NCBI GenBank assembly: GCA_948466345.1 | Contig: CAOKAC010000002.1 | Span: 186,001 to 250,000 of the forward strand | Length of the DNA: 64,000 bases | Direction: 5' to 3' | From: an uncultured Clostridia bacterium | GTDB lineage: Bacteria; Bacillota; Clostridia; Oscillospirales; CAG-272 | Part shown: piece after piece, positions 34,626 through 42,915 of the stretch | Layout of the letters: every line of letters starts with the position of its first letter | How positions within the stretch are numbered: position 1 is the stretch's first letter | Position numbers and translations under genes: made by a program | Notes under the pieces: model-generated | What the model saw: only the letters and a program-made list of their open reading frames with translations | What the model was told of the DNA's origin: nothing | Databases searched by the model: none

Positions 34626-35455
34626 ACAATTATTTCCTCCTGGCAGCCCCATATGGGATGCTGTTCCTCTTGACCGCCAGGAAGCACGCAGCCCGGCTGG
34701 TCACGCATGGCCACAGAAAGGGCAAAATTTGTATGGCCCTCCCGGTCCAGCGCTGCACGTACTGTTTGATACGCTATTGCAGGGGTATTATTCTCATGGC
34801 TGAGATGGGCCAAAATAATCCGCTTTGTATCGCTTCTCGCCAGTCCACAGCACAGTCCAGCACAATCCGCATTGGAAAGGTGGCCGCCCGGGGATAGGAT
34901 GCGCTGCTTTAAGGGAAAGGGATAGGGACCCATACGAAGCATATCTATATCATGATTGGCCTCCAGAACTACCGTGCGGCAGCGGCGCAGATGATTGTAT
35001 GCATCCATAGTGGCATATCCTATATCGGTGGCAATCCCAGCCGTATCCCCGTGCGCATCTGCAAACACATATCCCACATGGCCGGCGCTGTCGTGGGGTA
35101 GAGGAAAGGAACGAACCGCCAAATCTCCTACCTGCGCCTCGTACAAGAGTCCTGGGTGCACAACCGCCGTCTCTCCCACACTGCGCCCCCGGCACAACTC
35201 TGGTGCGGAAAGAGCAGTGACGTGAACAGGCATGGCTTTGCGCCGCATCATTACATCCAAAGCGCTGATATGGTCTCTATGTTCATGTGTTACAAAAACG
35301 GCGGACAAATCGGACAAAGTCATGCCAAGCATTTCCAAGGAAGACATCACCGCTTTACAGTTTTTCCCGGCATCCACCAACACGGCAGTTTTCTCCGTGC
35401 GAATGAGCGTGCAGTTCCCACTGGATCCTGAAAACAGCGTTTCTACCGTAATCAT
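34622..35455 (-). CDS. walJ: Metallo-beta-lactamase-fold hydrolase, WalJ (YycJ) family
   Basis: These proteins are metal-dependent nucleases or hydrolases linked to cell-wall and DNA-repair coordination with the WalKR system. The 277-residue protein has SSGNCTLI near the start, the metal motif THEHRDH, a second His in LPHDSAGH, DIGY, and LSHENNT. No walK or walR is in the window. It overlaps both rimO and rlmH by 4 bases (ATGA), so three genes are translationally coupled. Confidence 0.9.
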   Translation of the reverse strand: MITVETLFSGSSGNCTLIRTEKTAVLVDAGKNCKAVMSSLEMLGMTLSDLSAVFVTHEHRDHISALDVMMRRKAMPVHVTALSAPELCRGRSVGETAVVHPGLLYEAQVGDLAVRSFPLPHDSAGHVGYVFADAHGDTAGIATDIGYATMDAYNHLRRCRTVVLEANHDIDMLRMGPYPFPLKQRILSPGGHLSNADCAGLCCGLARSDTKRIILAHLSHENNTPAIAYQTVRAALDREGHTNFALSVAMRDQPGCVLPGGQEEQHPIWGCQEEIIV

Positions 35456-36804
35456 GCCTGGACTTCCCCTACCAGATCATAGTCCATTGCCTCTGTAATA
35501 CGGACGGTAACAAACGCTCCCTCCTGCACTTCTCTTGCTGCAGAAAACCAAATTTTCCCGTCAATTTCCGGGGCTTCCCGGAAGCTTCTGCCGAAATAGG
35601 ACTCGGAAACCGGATCAAACCCTTCGCAAAGCACCTCCACGGTATCTCCTACAAGGGACTGCTGAAATGCTTCGCTAATCGTGAGCTGGTGCCGCATGAG
35701 AATATCATATCGTTCCTGCTTTGTTTTTTCGTCGACTTGATCCTCCATCGAATAGGCAGGCGTATCTTCTTCTTTGGAATAAGGAAACGCGCCGAACCGG
35801 GCAAAAGGCCCTTCACTGATAAACTGGCACAGCGCTTCGAAATCTGCCTCATCCTCTCCTGGGAAGCCTACAATGGCTGTAGAACGGATAACAATATCCG
35901 GAACGGCTTCCTTCAGGCGCCGAATTGCATCCCGTATGCAGGCGCTGTCTCCATGGCGATTCATAGCTATAAGCATTTTGTCGCTGATATGCTGCACCGG
36001 TAAATCAATATATTTTACAATCCGGTCGTTTTCCCGGATTTCCTGAACCAGTTCCTCTGTTATTTTGTCCGGATAACAGTATAAAATCCGTATCCACGGA
36101 ATTTGTGTGTTTTCCGTTATGGCACGCAGCAGCTTTGGCAAAGCATATTTACCATACAGATCCAATCCGTACACAGTGGTGTCCTGGGCAATGACAATGA
36201 GTTCCTTGATGCCCATCTCGTCCAGTCCCTGGGCCTCCGCAACGATATCCTCTATAGGACGACTGCGCAGTCCCCCGCGGATTCCAGGAATGGCGCAATA
36301 GGAGCAGCGGTTGTTGCATCCCTCCGCTATTTTTATGTAAGCAAATGCTTCGCCGGTGGTAACGATCCGGTCTCCCCCAAGGGCACAGGCGTCTTTATCC
36401 GGCAGGCAGCAATATTTTTCCGATTCGCTCCCGCCGTTCATAGCCCGTTCCACCGCTTCTTCAATTTTATCGATGCTTCCCACGCCAATCACGGCGTCAA
36501 TCTCCGGCATTTCCTCCAGCAGTTGCTCACGATATCGCTCCGGCAGACATCCGGCCACCACCAATCCCCGTAAGGATCCGTGCTCCTTGAGCCACGCGAT
36601 ATCCAAGATGTTGTCAATTGCCTCTTTTTTAGCGCTTTCAATAAACGCGCAGGTGTTTATAATGACCACATCTGCTTCCGTCTCTTCCGGAGTGATCTCG
36701 TATCCCGCTTCCATCAGACGATGCAGCATCACTTCTGTATCGCAAAGGTTTTTTGCGCATCCAAGGGAAACAAACCCTACTTTTCCTTTACTATTCTGTG
36801 CCAA
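35452..36804 (-). CDS. rimO: Ribosomal protein S12 methylthiotransferase RimO
   Basis: This radical SAM enzyme adds a methylthio group to an Asp of ribosomal protein S12. The N-terminal cluster cysteines (SLGCAKN, NTCAF, VAGCLPERY), the radical SAM CxxxCxxC motif (EGCNNRCSYCAIP), and a C-terminal TRAM domain are present. The start is uncertain. I chose a TTG at 36804 (MAQNSKGKVGF, 450 residues); a TTG at 36855 with AGGGGA 7 bases upstream would add 17 residues. No ATG fits. It belongs to the recA-recF-recX-rimO-walJ-rlmH run. Confidence 0.94.
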   Translation of the reverse strand: MAQNSKGKVGFVSLGCAKNLCDTEVMLHRLMEAGYEITPEETEADVVIINTCAFIESAKKEAIDNILDIAWLKEHGSLRGLVVAGCLPERYREQLLEEMPEIDAVIGVGSIDKIEEAVERAMNGGSESEKYCCLPDKDACALGGDRIVTTGEAFAYIKIAEGCNNRCSYCAIPGIRGGLRSRPIEDIVAEAQGLDEMGIKELIVIAQDTTVYGLDLYGKYALPKLLRAITENTQIPWIRILYCYPDKITEELVQEIRENDRIVKYIDLPVQHISDKMLIAMNRHGDSACIRDAIRRLKEAVPDIVIRSTAIVGFPGEDEADFEALCQFISEGPFARFGAFPYSKEEDTPAYSMEDQVDEKTKQERYDILMRHQLTISEAFQQSLVGDTVEVLCEGFDPVSESYFGRSFREAPEIDGKIWFSAAREVQEGAFVTVRITEAMDYDLVGEVQA

Positions 36805-36860
36805 ACTATTGATCCGATCCTTTCTGTTTATATCACCCCATGCATCCTGCAACAAGGATT

Positions 36861-36887
36861 CCCCTTGAAAACAATGTTTTCAAGGGG
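36861..36887 (-). repeat. 12-bp perfect inverted repeat between recX and rimO
   Basis: CCCCTTGAAAAC (36861-36872) pairs with GTTTTCAAGGGG (36876-36887). It contains the recX stop codon and lies just ahead of the rimO starts; no T-run follows. It could be an attenuating hairpin or hide the upstream rimO ribosome-binding site. Confidence 0.6.
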
Positions 36888-37530
36888 ATATGCTCTCTTC
36901 CAAAGCGCCAATCTCTTCAAATGCCCGCTGAATTTCTGCAAAAGAAAATCCTAGGCGAGACAGGGCGGCAATCCGTTTCTGCTTTTCTTTGTCGTCCGTA
37001 CAGGGCGCAGCATATTTTTTCTCTACCAGCTGCAGCAGCGAAGAAAAATACTCCTCATCGCTGAGAGAATTCAGCGCGTCCATTACCGCCTTATGGCAAT
37101 ACCCCCTGCCCATTAACTCCGCGGCAATCCGTTTTTTGCCCCAATGCTTGCTTTTACAATAAAAACGGGCGATCCGCAAGGTTTGGTCCGCCTCCCGGAT
37201 ATAACCCTTTTCAATCATATAATCCGCCGCACGTTCACATACGGCCCGCTCAAAGTCATACCGCATGAGCCGATAGATCAGTCGGGTACGACTATAGTCG
37301 GAGTTTGCAAGAAGTCCTTCTGCCCGGGCAATCGCCTGGCAGAACTGAGCCGTGGCGCATAAATGCTCGATTCCCTCTTCATCTACGACGTCACCGGCTT
37401 GCAGCCCTTCCTCCAGCCACAGAGAAGGCTTAAACAGCAAAGTCTTTTCTGATTCGTCTCCATCATCACAAGACAACACCACAGAGATTCCCGCTCGCGT
37501 TTCATAGATATCCGTAATTTGATACTGCAT
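36880..37530 (-). CDS. recX: Regulatory protein RecX
   Basis: RecX caps RecA filaments and limits recombination. The 216-residue protein has three-helix repeats typical of the family: ARAEGLLANSDYSRTRLIYRL, the AADYMIEKGYIREADQT segment and KHWGKKRIAAELMGRGY. The N-terminal 60 residues add a strand-rich region seen in some Firmicutes RecX. The ATG at 37530 follows GGGAGG. It is separated from recA by recF, which is unusual. Confidence 0.9.
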   Translation of the reverse strand: MQYQITDIYETRAGISVVLSCDDGDESEKTLLFKPSLWLEEGLQAGDVVDEEGIEHLCATAQFCQAIARAEGLLANSDYSRTRLIYRLMRYDFERAVCERAADYMIEKGYIREADQTLRIARFYCKSKHWGKKRIAAELMGRGYCHKAVMDALNSLSDEEYFSSLLQLVEKKYAAPCTDDKEKQKRIAALSRLGFSFAEIQRAFEEIGALEESISP

Positions 37531-37583
37531 GTTCCCTCCCCCATTCTTTCGCCGGTGCAGTGCACCGTATCACCTTTGTGCGG

Positions 37584-38714
37584 CTATGCGTTCGTTTCCG
37601 ATCCAATAATTTTACCTTCCTGCACATGGAGCATATGTACCGTATCCGCACCAAAATATGCCGGCTCACAGGAAGTCACTATAATCTGCCGGTCTGTCAG
37701 CGCCTGCAAAATAAATGCCCTGCGCTGTCCGTCCAGCTCGCTGAGTACATCATCCAGCAAAAACACCGGGTATTCTCCGCCAATAGCTTTTGCCAGCTCC
37801 CCTTCCGCCAGCTTCATTGCCAACGCCAGACTGCGCTGCTGCCCTTGAGATGCATAGATTCTTGCTTCCTTATCGTTCAGACGAATGGCAATGTCGTCTT
37901 TATGGGTGCCGTATAAGGTAGCGCCATACCGCATCTCCCGTTCAATGGAGCCAGTGAGAGAACAAAACAGCCGCGCCGCGCCCTCTTTTCGGATTTCTGC
38001 CTCGTCTGGTTCATCCCCTTCCGGAATCGCGCCGGACTGATATGTAAGCCGCGGCGTTTCTCTTCCGTCTGTCATCCCTTCAAAAATTTCCCGTACATGG
38101 GTTTCCAGCAGCTTCATATACGTATGACGGCGGGCTGCTATGTCTGCTCCCAAATGGGCCAACTGCCGGCCGTATACCTCCCAAACCGCCTGATCCGTAC
38201 TACCGCCGGACTTAATCAGCGCATTGCGCTGAAGCAAAATCCGATTATACCGGGAAAGGCTGTCCAGATAACCAGGATACAGTTGGGCCAGGGCAATATC
38301 TAAAAAATTACGCCGCAACGCCGGCCCGCCGCCTACCAGAGACAGGTGAAGGGGGCAGAACAGCACCGCACGAAAAGCGCCGATCAGCTCCCGTACCCCG
38401 GACAGCCGCGCGCCTCCCCGGCGCAGGATTTTCCTGCCTGTCTGGGGCAAATCGGCCTCCAGCGTCACGGGATAAACTGCGCCTTCCTTTTGGAAGGTCA
38501 AGGACAGTTCGGCGTGCTTTTTACCAAATCGAATCAGTTCACGCTCTCTAGCCCCCCGAAAGGACCGGCCGCGGGCAAAAAAGTAAATCCCTTCCAGAAT
38601 ATTGGATTTTCCTTGTGCGTTATTACCCCAAAGCACATTGACTCCTTTGGAAAAAGAGACGGTTTCCAGAGAAATATTACGGTAATTGCAGAAGGAAATG
38701 CTGCTGCAAATCAA
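37584..38714 (-). CDS. recF: DNA replication and repair protein RecF
   Basis: RecF helps load RecA at gaps. The 376-residue protein begins SSISFCNYRNISLE, then Walker A WGNNAQGKSNILEGIYF, GTHKDDIAI, the ABC signature ASQGQQRSLALAMKLAE, and Walker B FLLDDVLSELD. All agree with RecF rather than another SMC-like protein. The start is a TTG at 38714 with GAGG 8 bases upstream. It normally sits by dnaA-dnaN; here it lies between recA (23 bases away) and recX (53 bases away). Confidence 0.93.
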   Translation of the reverse strand: MICSSISFCNYRNISLETVSFSKGVNVLWGNNAQGKSNILEGIYFFARGRSFRGARERELIRFGKKHAELSLTFQKEGAVYPVTLEADLPQTGRKILRRGGARLSGVRELIGAFRAVLFCPLHLSLVGGGPALRRNFLDIALAQLYPGYLDSLSRYNRILLQRNALIKSGGSTDQAVWEVYGRQLAHLGADIAARRHTYMKLLETHVREIFEGMTDGRETPRLTYQSGAIPEGDEPDEAEIRKEGAARLFCSLTGSIEREMRYGATLYGTHKDDIAIRLNDKEARIYASQGQQRSLALAMKLAEGELAKAIGGEYPVFLLDDVLSELDGQRRAFILQALTDRQIIVTSCEPAYFGADTVHMLHVQEGKIIGSETNA

Positions 38715-38737
38715 AATTCATCCTCACTCTATGTATA

Positions 38738-39850
38738 TTAATCTTCATCCAGTGCCATGTCCAAAAGCCGGATGTCCAGTTCTTCCTCGTCCTCCAAGTC
38801 TGCCGCAGGCAGTTCTTCCTCCTGCTCGGTGCCAAGAGACTTGATTTTCTCTTCGATTTCCGCCAGAAGCTGCGGATTTGACTCCAGAAACTTACGGGCA
38901 TTATCTCTGCCTTGGCCAATGCGCTCGCTGTTGTAATAATACCACGACCCACTTTTGTCCATGACGCCGGTTTCCACACCCCGGTCTACGATTTCACCTG
39001 TCTTGGAAATACCGTATCCATACAGAATATCAAATTCCACCACCTTGAAGGGCGGTGCAACCTTGTTTTTGACCACCTTGCATTTTACCCGGTTTCCAAT
39101 GGGTTCCGATCCATTTTTCAGCACTTCCGTTTTACGGATTTCCAACCGCACGGAGGCGTAGAATTTCAGCGCCCGTCCGCCGGTAGTGGTTTCCGGATTG
39201 CCATACACTACGCCTACCTTTTCGCGTAGCTGGTTGATAAAGATTACAATGCAGTTTGTTTTTGCGACAGTTCCCGACAGTTTTCGAAGAGCCTGGGACA
39301 TCAGCCGTGCCTGAAGTCCTACATGAGACGCGCCCATATCGCCCTCGATTTCCTGCTGGGGCACCAGCGCCGCAACTGAGTCAATTACCACAATATCCAC
39401 CGCACCGGAACGTACCAGAGCCTCGCATACCTCCAGCGCCTGCTCACCGGAATCCGGCTGCGACACCAAAAGGTTATCGATATTTACCCCAAGAGCTTTC
39501 GCATACATAGGATCCAGAGCGTGCTCTGCATCAATAAACGCAGCTTCTCCGCCCAGCTTCTGCACCTCTGCCACAGCGTGAAGGGCCACGGTGGTTTTAC
39601 CGGAGGATTCCGGTCCGTATATCTCAATAATTCTGCCTCGGGGAAATCCGCCGACTCCCAGCGCGATATCCAGTCCCAAGGATCCGCTGGAGACGGCGGA
39701 CACATTCATTTTTGGATTTTCTCCCATTTTTATGATCGTACCTTGTCCAAAGTTTTTTTCAATCTGGGAAATCGCTGTTTCCAGCGCCTTTTTCTTATTT
39801 TCCGACGCGGACTGCGCTGCCGGAGCAACCGTTTTTTTCTTCTGTGCCAT
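38738..39850 (-). CDS. recA: Recombinase RecA
   Basis: RecA forms filaments on single-stranded DNA for strand exchange and SOS induction. The 370 residues carry Walker [10 protein letters not shown], the [12 protein letters not shown] Walker B region, [32 protein letters not shown] (here two joined motifs, quoted only as INQLREKVG and [13 protein letters not shown]), and an acidic C-terminus. It heads the minus-strand recA-recF-recX-rimO run and has a good promoter at 39966-39994. No clear LexA box was seen upstream. Confidence 0.98.
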   Translation of the reverse strand: MAQKKKTVAPAAQSASENKKKALETAISQIEKNFGQGTIIKMGENPKMNVSAVSSGSLGLDIALGVGGFPRGRIIEIYGPESSGKTTVALHAVAEVQKLGGEAAFIDAEHALDPMYAKALGVNIDNLLVSQPDSGEQALEVCEALVRSGAVDIVVIDSVAALVPQQEIEGDMGASHVGLQARLMSQALRKLSGTVAKTNCIVIFINQLREKVGVVYGNPETTTGGRALKFYASVRLEIRKTEVLKNGSEPIGNRVKCKVVKNKVAPPFKVVEFDILYGYGISKTGEIVDRGVETGVMDKSGSWYYYNSERIGQGRDNARKFLESNPQLLAEIEEKIKSLGTEQEEELPAADLEDEEELDIRLLDMALDED

Positions 39851-39965
39851 TAATTACAACCATGCCTTTCCAAATAATCCTTAGAAACCATACCCGCTTG
39901 CAGTCTCGGATCCCTTTGGCCCGGCGAATGGCAACAGTATGGCAATTTAATCATTTCTACTTCTT

Positions 39966-39994
39966 ATTATATAGCATAGGGGATGTATAGTCAA
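39966..39994 (-). promoter_or_regulatory. recA promoter
   Basis: On the minus strand, TTGACT (39994-39989) and TATAAT (39971-39966) are 17 bases apart. Confidence 0.8.
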
Positions 39995-40000
39995 GAAAAA

Positions 40001-40044
40001 CAGGCTGAAAATTTGTTTTCCAGTCTGAAAATCTATTTTTCCAG
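40001..40044. repeat. Two tandem 20-21-bp repeats, candidate operator
   Basis: Two copies share CAG-x-CTGAAAAT-x-T-x-TTTTTC-like content (40001-40020 and 40021-40041), followed by a third CAG. Each copy is an imperfect dyad (CTGAAAA ... TTTTCCAG). The spacing is two helical turns. They lie between the divergent recA and MATE promoters, so a protein bound here could affect either. Confidence 0.6.
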
Positions 40045-40059
40045 CTCGTCCCGCCTGTG

Positions 40060-40088
40060 TTGACAAAAGGAATATTTTTCTTTATAAT
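40060..40088 (+). promoter_or_regulatory. Promoter of the MATE gene
   Basis: TTGACA (40060-40065) and TATAAT (40083-40088) are perfect consensus boxes 17 bases apart. Confidence 0.88.
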
Positions 40089-40112
40089 AAAATGTCGTAA
40101 TTGCTTATTTTA

Positions 40113-40135
40113 TAGCCTGAGCTGCGCTCAGGCTA
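40113..40135 (+). promoter_or_regulatory. Leader hairpin of the MATE gene, possible attenuator
   Basis: TAGCCTGAGC pairs with GCTCAGGCTA around a TGC loop, then CTTATTTT follows. It lies in the 5' leader, about 20 bases after the expected transcription start, and could be an attenuator or mRNA stabiliser. Confidence 0.55.
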
Positions 40136-40199
40136 CTTATTTTAAAAATGTCGCAGCCGGGAAGCTTTGTCTTCCCCCTTGACGGAAATGGAGGGTATT

Positions 40200-41588
40200 A
40201 TGGAACAAGTCAGAAGGGCACAGGCCAACATAGAAAATCCCCTGGGTACAGCCCCGGTTGGAAAGCTGCTGCGTAAATTTGCCATTCCCAGCATTATCAG
40301 CTTGGTAGTGGCTTCTCTTTACAACATTGTGGACCAGATTTTTATCGGACAAGGTGTTGGCATGCTTGGCAATGCGGCCACAAACGTAGCATTTCCCACA
40401 ACCACCATCGCAACCGCCCTGGCTCTGCTGCTGGGCATAGGCGGTGCTACCAACTTCAACCTGGCGCTTGGAAGAAAGCAGTCGGAAAAAGCCCGGCAGA
40501 CGGCAGGCACAGCATTTGGCAGCCTGCTTCTTGTGGGCATCGCCGTCTGCATCATAATCCGGATATTTTTAAAACCCATTATCCTGGCCTGCGGCGCTAC
40601 AGACCAAAATCTGGACTATTCCCTGGCTTATGTGGGCATTACCTCCATCGGTTTCCCCTTTTATATGCTTACTACCGGGGGCAGCCATTTAATCCGGGCA
40701 GACGGGGCGCCTACCTATTCTATGCTCGCCATGCTGTCGGGAGCTATCATCAACACTATTTTAGACCCACTGTTCATTTTTGCCTTTGATTGGGGGATTG
40801 AAGGCGCGGCCTGGGCCACGGTAATCGGACAAATTTTCTCCGCGTGTATGATTTTGTTTTACCTGCCCCGATATTATAATCGTACCCTTAAAGGAAAAGA
40901 CCTGATCCCCCAATGGAGCGCTTTGCGGCCAGTTCTATCCCTAGGGTCCGCCGCATGTCTGAATCAGCTTGCCATTACAATCATTCAGGTGCTCATGAAC
41001 AACACCCTGCGGCATTACGGGGCAAATTCTCCTTACGGCAGTGAAATTCCGCTGGCCGTAGTGGGCATCGTCATGAAGGTAAACATGCTGTTTCTTTCTG
41101 TAGTCATTGGCCTTTCCCAAGGTGCGCAGCCCATTATCAGCTTTAATTACGGAGCAAAAAAATTTGGCCGTGTAAAAGAAGCATACTTAAAAGCTGCCGG
41201 ACTTGCCACTATTATGGCCGTTCTTGCGACTGCGTGCTTTCAAATTTTTCCCCAGCCAATTATCAGTCTTTTTGGTACGGGAGACGCAATGTACTATCAG
41301 TTTGCCATACAGTTTTTCCGAATCTTCCTGTTATGCACCTTCCTCAACGGTCTGCAGCCGGTGACCGCCAACTTTTTCTCCTCTATCGGCAAAGCAACCA
41401 AAGGCATTTTCCTTTCTCTCACAAGGCAGATTATTTTTCTGGTGCCGCTGGTGCTGCTCTTCCCTCTTTTCTGGGGAATTGACGGCGTGATGTATGCCGG
41501 GCCCATCGCAGACGGAGCTGCTGGAATTTTAGCAATCCTTTTGGTAATCCGGGAATTTAAAAAGATGCAGAAAATAGGCGGAGAATAG
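40200..41588 (+). CDS. MATE-family efflux transporter
   Basis: MATE proteins export drugs, toxins or metabolites using a Na+ or H+ gradient. The 462-residue protein has twelve predicted membrane segments with family features: NIVDQIFIGQGVGMLGNAA, ALGRKQSEKA, an AAWATVIGQ segment and FLSVVIGLSQGAQPIISFNYGAK. The ATG at 40200 is placed by GGAGG 5 bases upstream; the frame is open to 40167 without another good start. It stands alone with its own promoter. Substrate unknown. Confidence 0.92.
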   Translation: MEQVRRAQANIENPLGTAPVGKLLRKFAIPSIISLVVASLYNIVDQIFIGQGVGMLGNAATNVAFPTTTIATALALLLGIGGATNFNLALGRKQSEKARQTAGTAFGSLLLVGIAVCIIIRIFLKPIILACGATDQNLDYSLAYVGITSIGFPFYMLTTGGSHLIRADGAPTYSMLAMLSGAIINTILDPLFIFAFDWGIEGAAWATVIGQIFSACMILFYLPRYYNRTLKGKDLIPQWSALRPVLSLGSAACLNQLAITIIQVLMNNTLRHYGANSPYGSEIPLAVVGIVMKVNMLFLSVVIGLSQGAQPIISFNYGAKKFGRVKEAYLKAAGLATIMAVLATACFQIFPQPIISLFGTGDAMYYQFAIQFFRIFLLCTFLNGLQPVTANFFSSIGKATKGIFLSLTRQIIFLVPLVLLFPLFWGIDGVMYAGPIADGAAGILAILLVIREFKKMQKIGGE

Positions 41589-41706
41589 AACAGCGCGCTT
41601 CTCGTTTATTGCTTGAAGGCCCCCTCATCAGAGGGGACAGAATCCCCTTTGAATGGAGCAGGAACAAGCTTTCCCGGGCAGAATGCAGAAAAATCCATCT
41701 TCCCTG

Positions 41707-41735
41707 TTGACAAAGAAAAAAATCTGTGCTACAAT
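41707..41735 (+). promoter_or_regulatory. Promoter of the lysine operon
   Basis: TTGACA (41707-41712) and TACAAT (41730-41735) are 17 bases apart; transcription would start near 41742, just before the riboswitch. Confidence 0.88.
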
Positions 41736-41746
41736 ATCCGCAACAC

Positions 41747-41905
41747 GGTAGAGGTGCATTGTGCCAAGAGTACTGCAGACGCAATAGGGTTGACCGCCCG
41801 TTGTTTGCAGAAAAGGGGCAGATGCCGAAGACAGACGATGGTTACGTCTGTTCTGGTTTGAATGAATAAGATCATTCCGACTGTCGCTTTTGCGGAGAGC
41901 TATCT
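41747..41905 (+). ncRNA. Lysine riboswitch (L box)
   Basis: The aptamer begins GGTAGAGGTGC and closes with GAGAGCTATC, pairing as the P1 stem. It contains the conserved AAGAGTA loop-E motif, GGGGCAGATGCCGAAG, a P3/P4 hairpin ACAGACG/CGTCTGT, and GAATGA with the final P5 region, matching the L-box layout. A terminator follows at 41944. Lysine binding should cause early termination and shut off dapA-dapB-lysA. Confidence 0.93.
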
Positions 41906-41943
41906 GATTTCGAGTTTCGATAGGTATATTAGCTTTTTTGCAG

Positions 41944-41969
41944 AGTCGGCCCGTGTGTCGGCTTTTTTT
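41944..41969 (+). terminator. Riboswitch-controlled terminator
   Basis: AGTCGGC pairs with GTCGGCT (two G-T pairs) around a 6-base loop and is followed by seven Ts. It is the expression platform of the lysine riboswitch. Confidence 0.85.
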
Positions 41970-42010
41970 ATTTTGTATATGCAAATTGCAGAAAGGTATC
42001 GTAAATTCAT

Positions 42011-42898
42011 ATGAAGAAAACCATTTTCAAAGGAATTGCCACCGCCCTGATTACTCCGTTTAATCAGGAAGGAATCGATTACGAGCAGTTTGGCCGGATC
42101 ATCGACTGGCAAATTCAGTCCGGCATCAACGCCCTAGTAATCTGTGGCACGACTGGAGAGGCCTCCACTCTCACCGACGACGAGCACCGGGACGCCATTG
42201 CTTTTGCAGTGAAGCGGGCGGCCGGCAGAGTGCCGATTATTGCAGGAACCGGATCCAACGATACCGGATATGCAAAAGATTTGACCCGCTGCGCCTGCGA
42301 AGCCGGAGCAGATGCGGTGCTGGTGGTGACACCCTACTACAATAAAGCCACCCAAAAGGGGCTTGTAAAAATGTTTACCGATATAGCGGATATGAGCGAC
42401 GCGCCCGTAATTCTTTACAACGTACCCTCCCGTACTGGGGTAAATATTGAGCCGGACACCTACCGGATTCTGGCAGATCACGAAAATATATGCGGCATCA
42501 AGGAAGCGAACGGCAATCTGTCCAAAATCGTTGAGACAATGTCCTACGTTTACGGCAAGCTGGATCTGTATTCCGGAAACGATGACCAAATCGTCCCCCT
42601 TATGTCTGTAGGTGGAATCGGCGCAATTTCCGTCCTTTCCAACGTACTCCCAAAGGAGACATGTCAAATTACAGAAAAGTTTTTCGCAGGGGATATCCAA
42701 GGGGCAGCCCGTCTGCAATACCAGTATCATGCTCTAATCAGCGCGCTGTTTTCCGAGGTTAATCCAATTCCCGTGAAGGCCGCAATGACTGCAATGGGAT
42801 TTTGTGAAAACACCCTGCGTCTGCCGCTAACCCCCATGGACGAGGCCAAAGAAGCAAAAATGCTACAAATCATGCGTACGCACGGATTGATTTCATAA
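42011..42898 (+). CDS. dapA: 4-hydroxy-tetrahydrodipicolinate synthase
   Basis: It condenses pyruvate with aspartate semialdehyde, the first dedicated step of diaminopimelate and lysine synthesis. The 295 residues show CGTTGEASTLTDDEH, VTPYYNKATQKGL, YNVPSRTGVN, and the Schiff-base lysine in GIKEANG. The start at 42011 follows AAAGG at a rather long 13 bases. It is the first gene of the riboswitch-controlled operon. Confidence 0.97.
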   Translation: MKKTIFKGIATALITPFNQEGIDYEQFGRIIDWQIQSGINALVICGTTGEASTLTDDEHRDAIAFAVKRAAGRVPIIAGTGSNDTGYAKDLTRCACEAGADAVLVVTPYYNKATQKGLVKMFTDIADMSDAPVILYNVPSRTGVNIEPDTYRILADHENICGIKEANGNLSKIVETMSYVYGKLDLYSGNDDQIVPLMSVGGIGAISVLSNVLPKETCQITEKFFAGDIQGAARLQYQYHALISALFSEVNPIPVKAAMTAMGFCENTLRLPLTPMDEAKEAKMLQIMRTHGLIS

Positions 42899-42915
42899 AA
42901 TAAAGGAATAGATCT

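Larger units (their letters stand above)
39851..40199. promoter_or_regulatory. Divergent control region between recA and the MATE gene
   Basis: This 349-base gap has no gene. It holds a recA promoter on the minus strand (39966-39994), two tandem 20-bp repeats (40001-40044), a consensus promoter for the MATE gene (40060-40088), and a 10-bp hairpin (40113-40135). No GAAC-type LexA box was found. The parts are listed separately. Confidence 0.8.
41589..42010 (+). promoter_or_regulatory. Leader region of the lysine operon
   Basis: The 422 bases between the MATE gene and dapA hold no gene. GGCCCCCTCATCAGAGGGGACAG-like sequence near 41620 may form a weak terminator for the MATE gene. The rest is promoter, lysine riboswitch and terminator, each listed. 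Confidence 0.8.

Noticed and set aside
39851-40060. LexA box upstream of recA
   Set aside because: No GAAC-x4-GTTC-type dyad was found; only the CTGAAAA repeats, which do not match.
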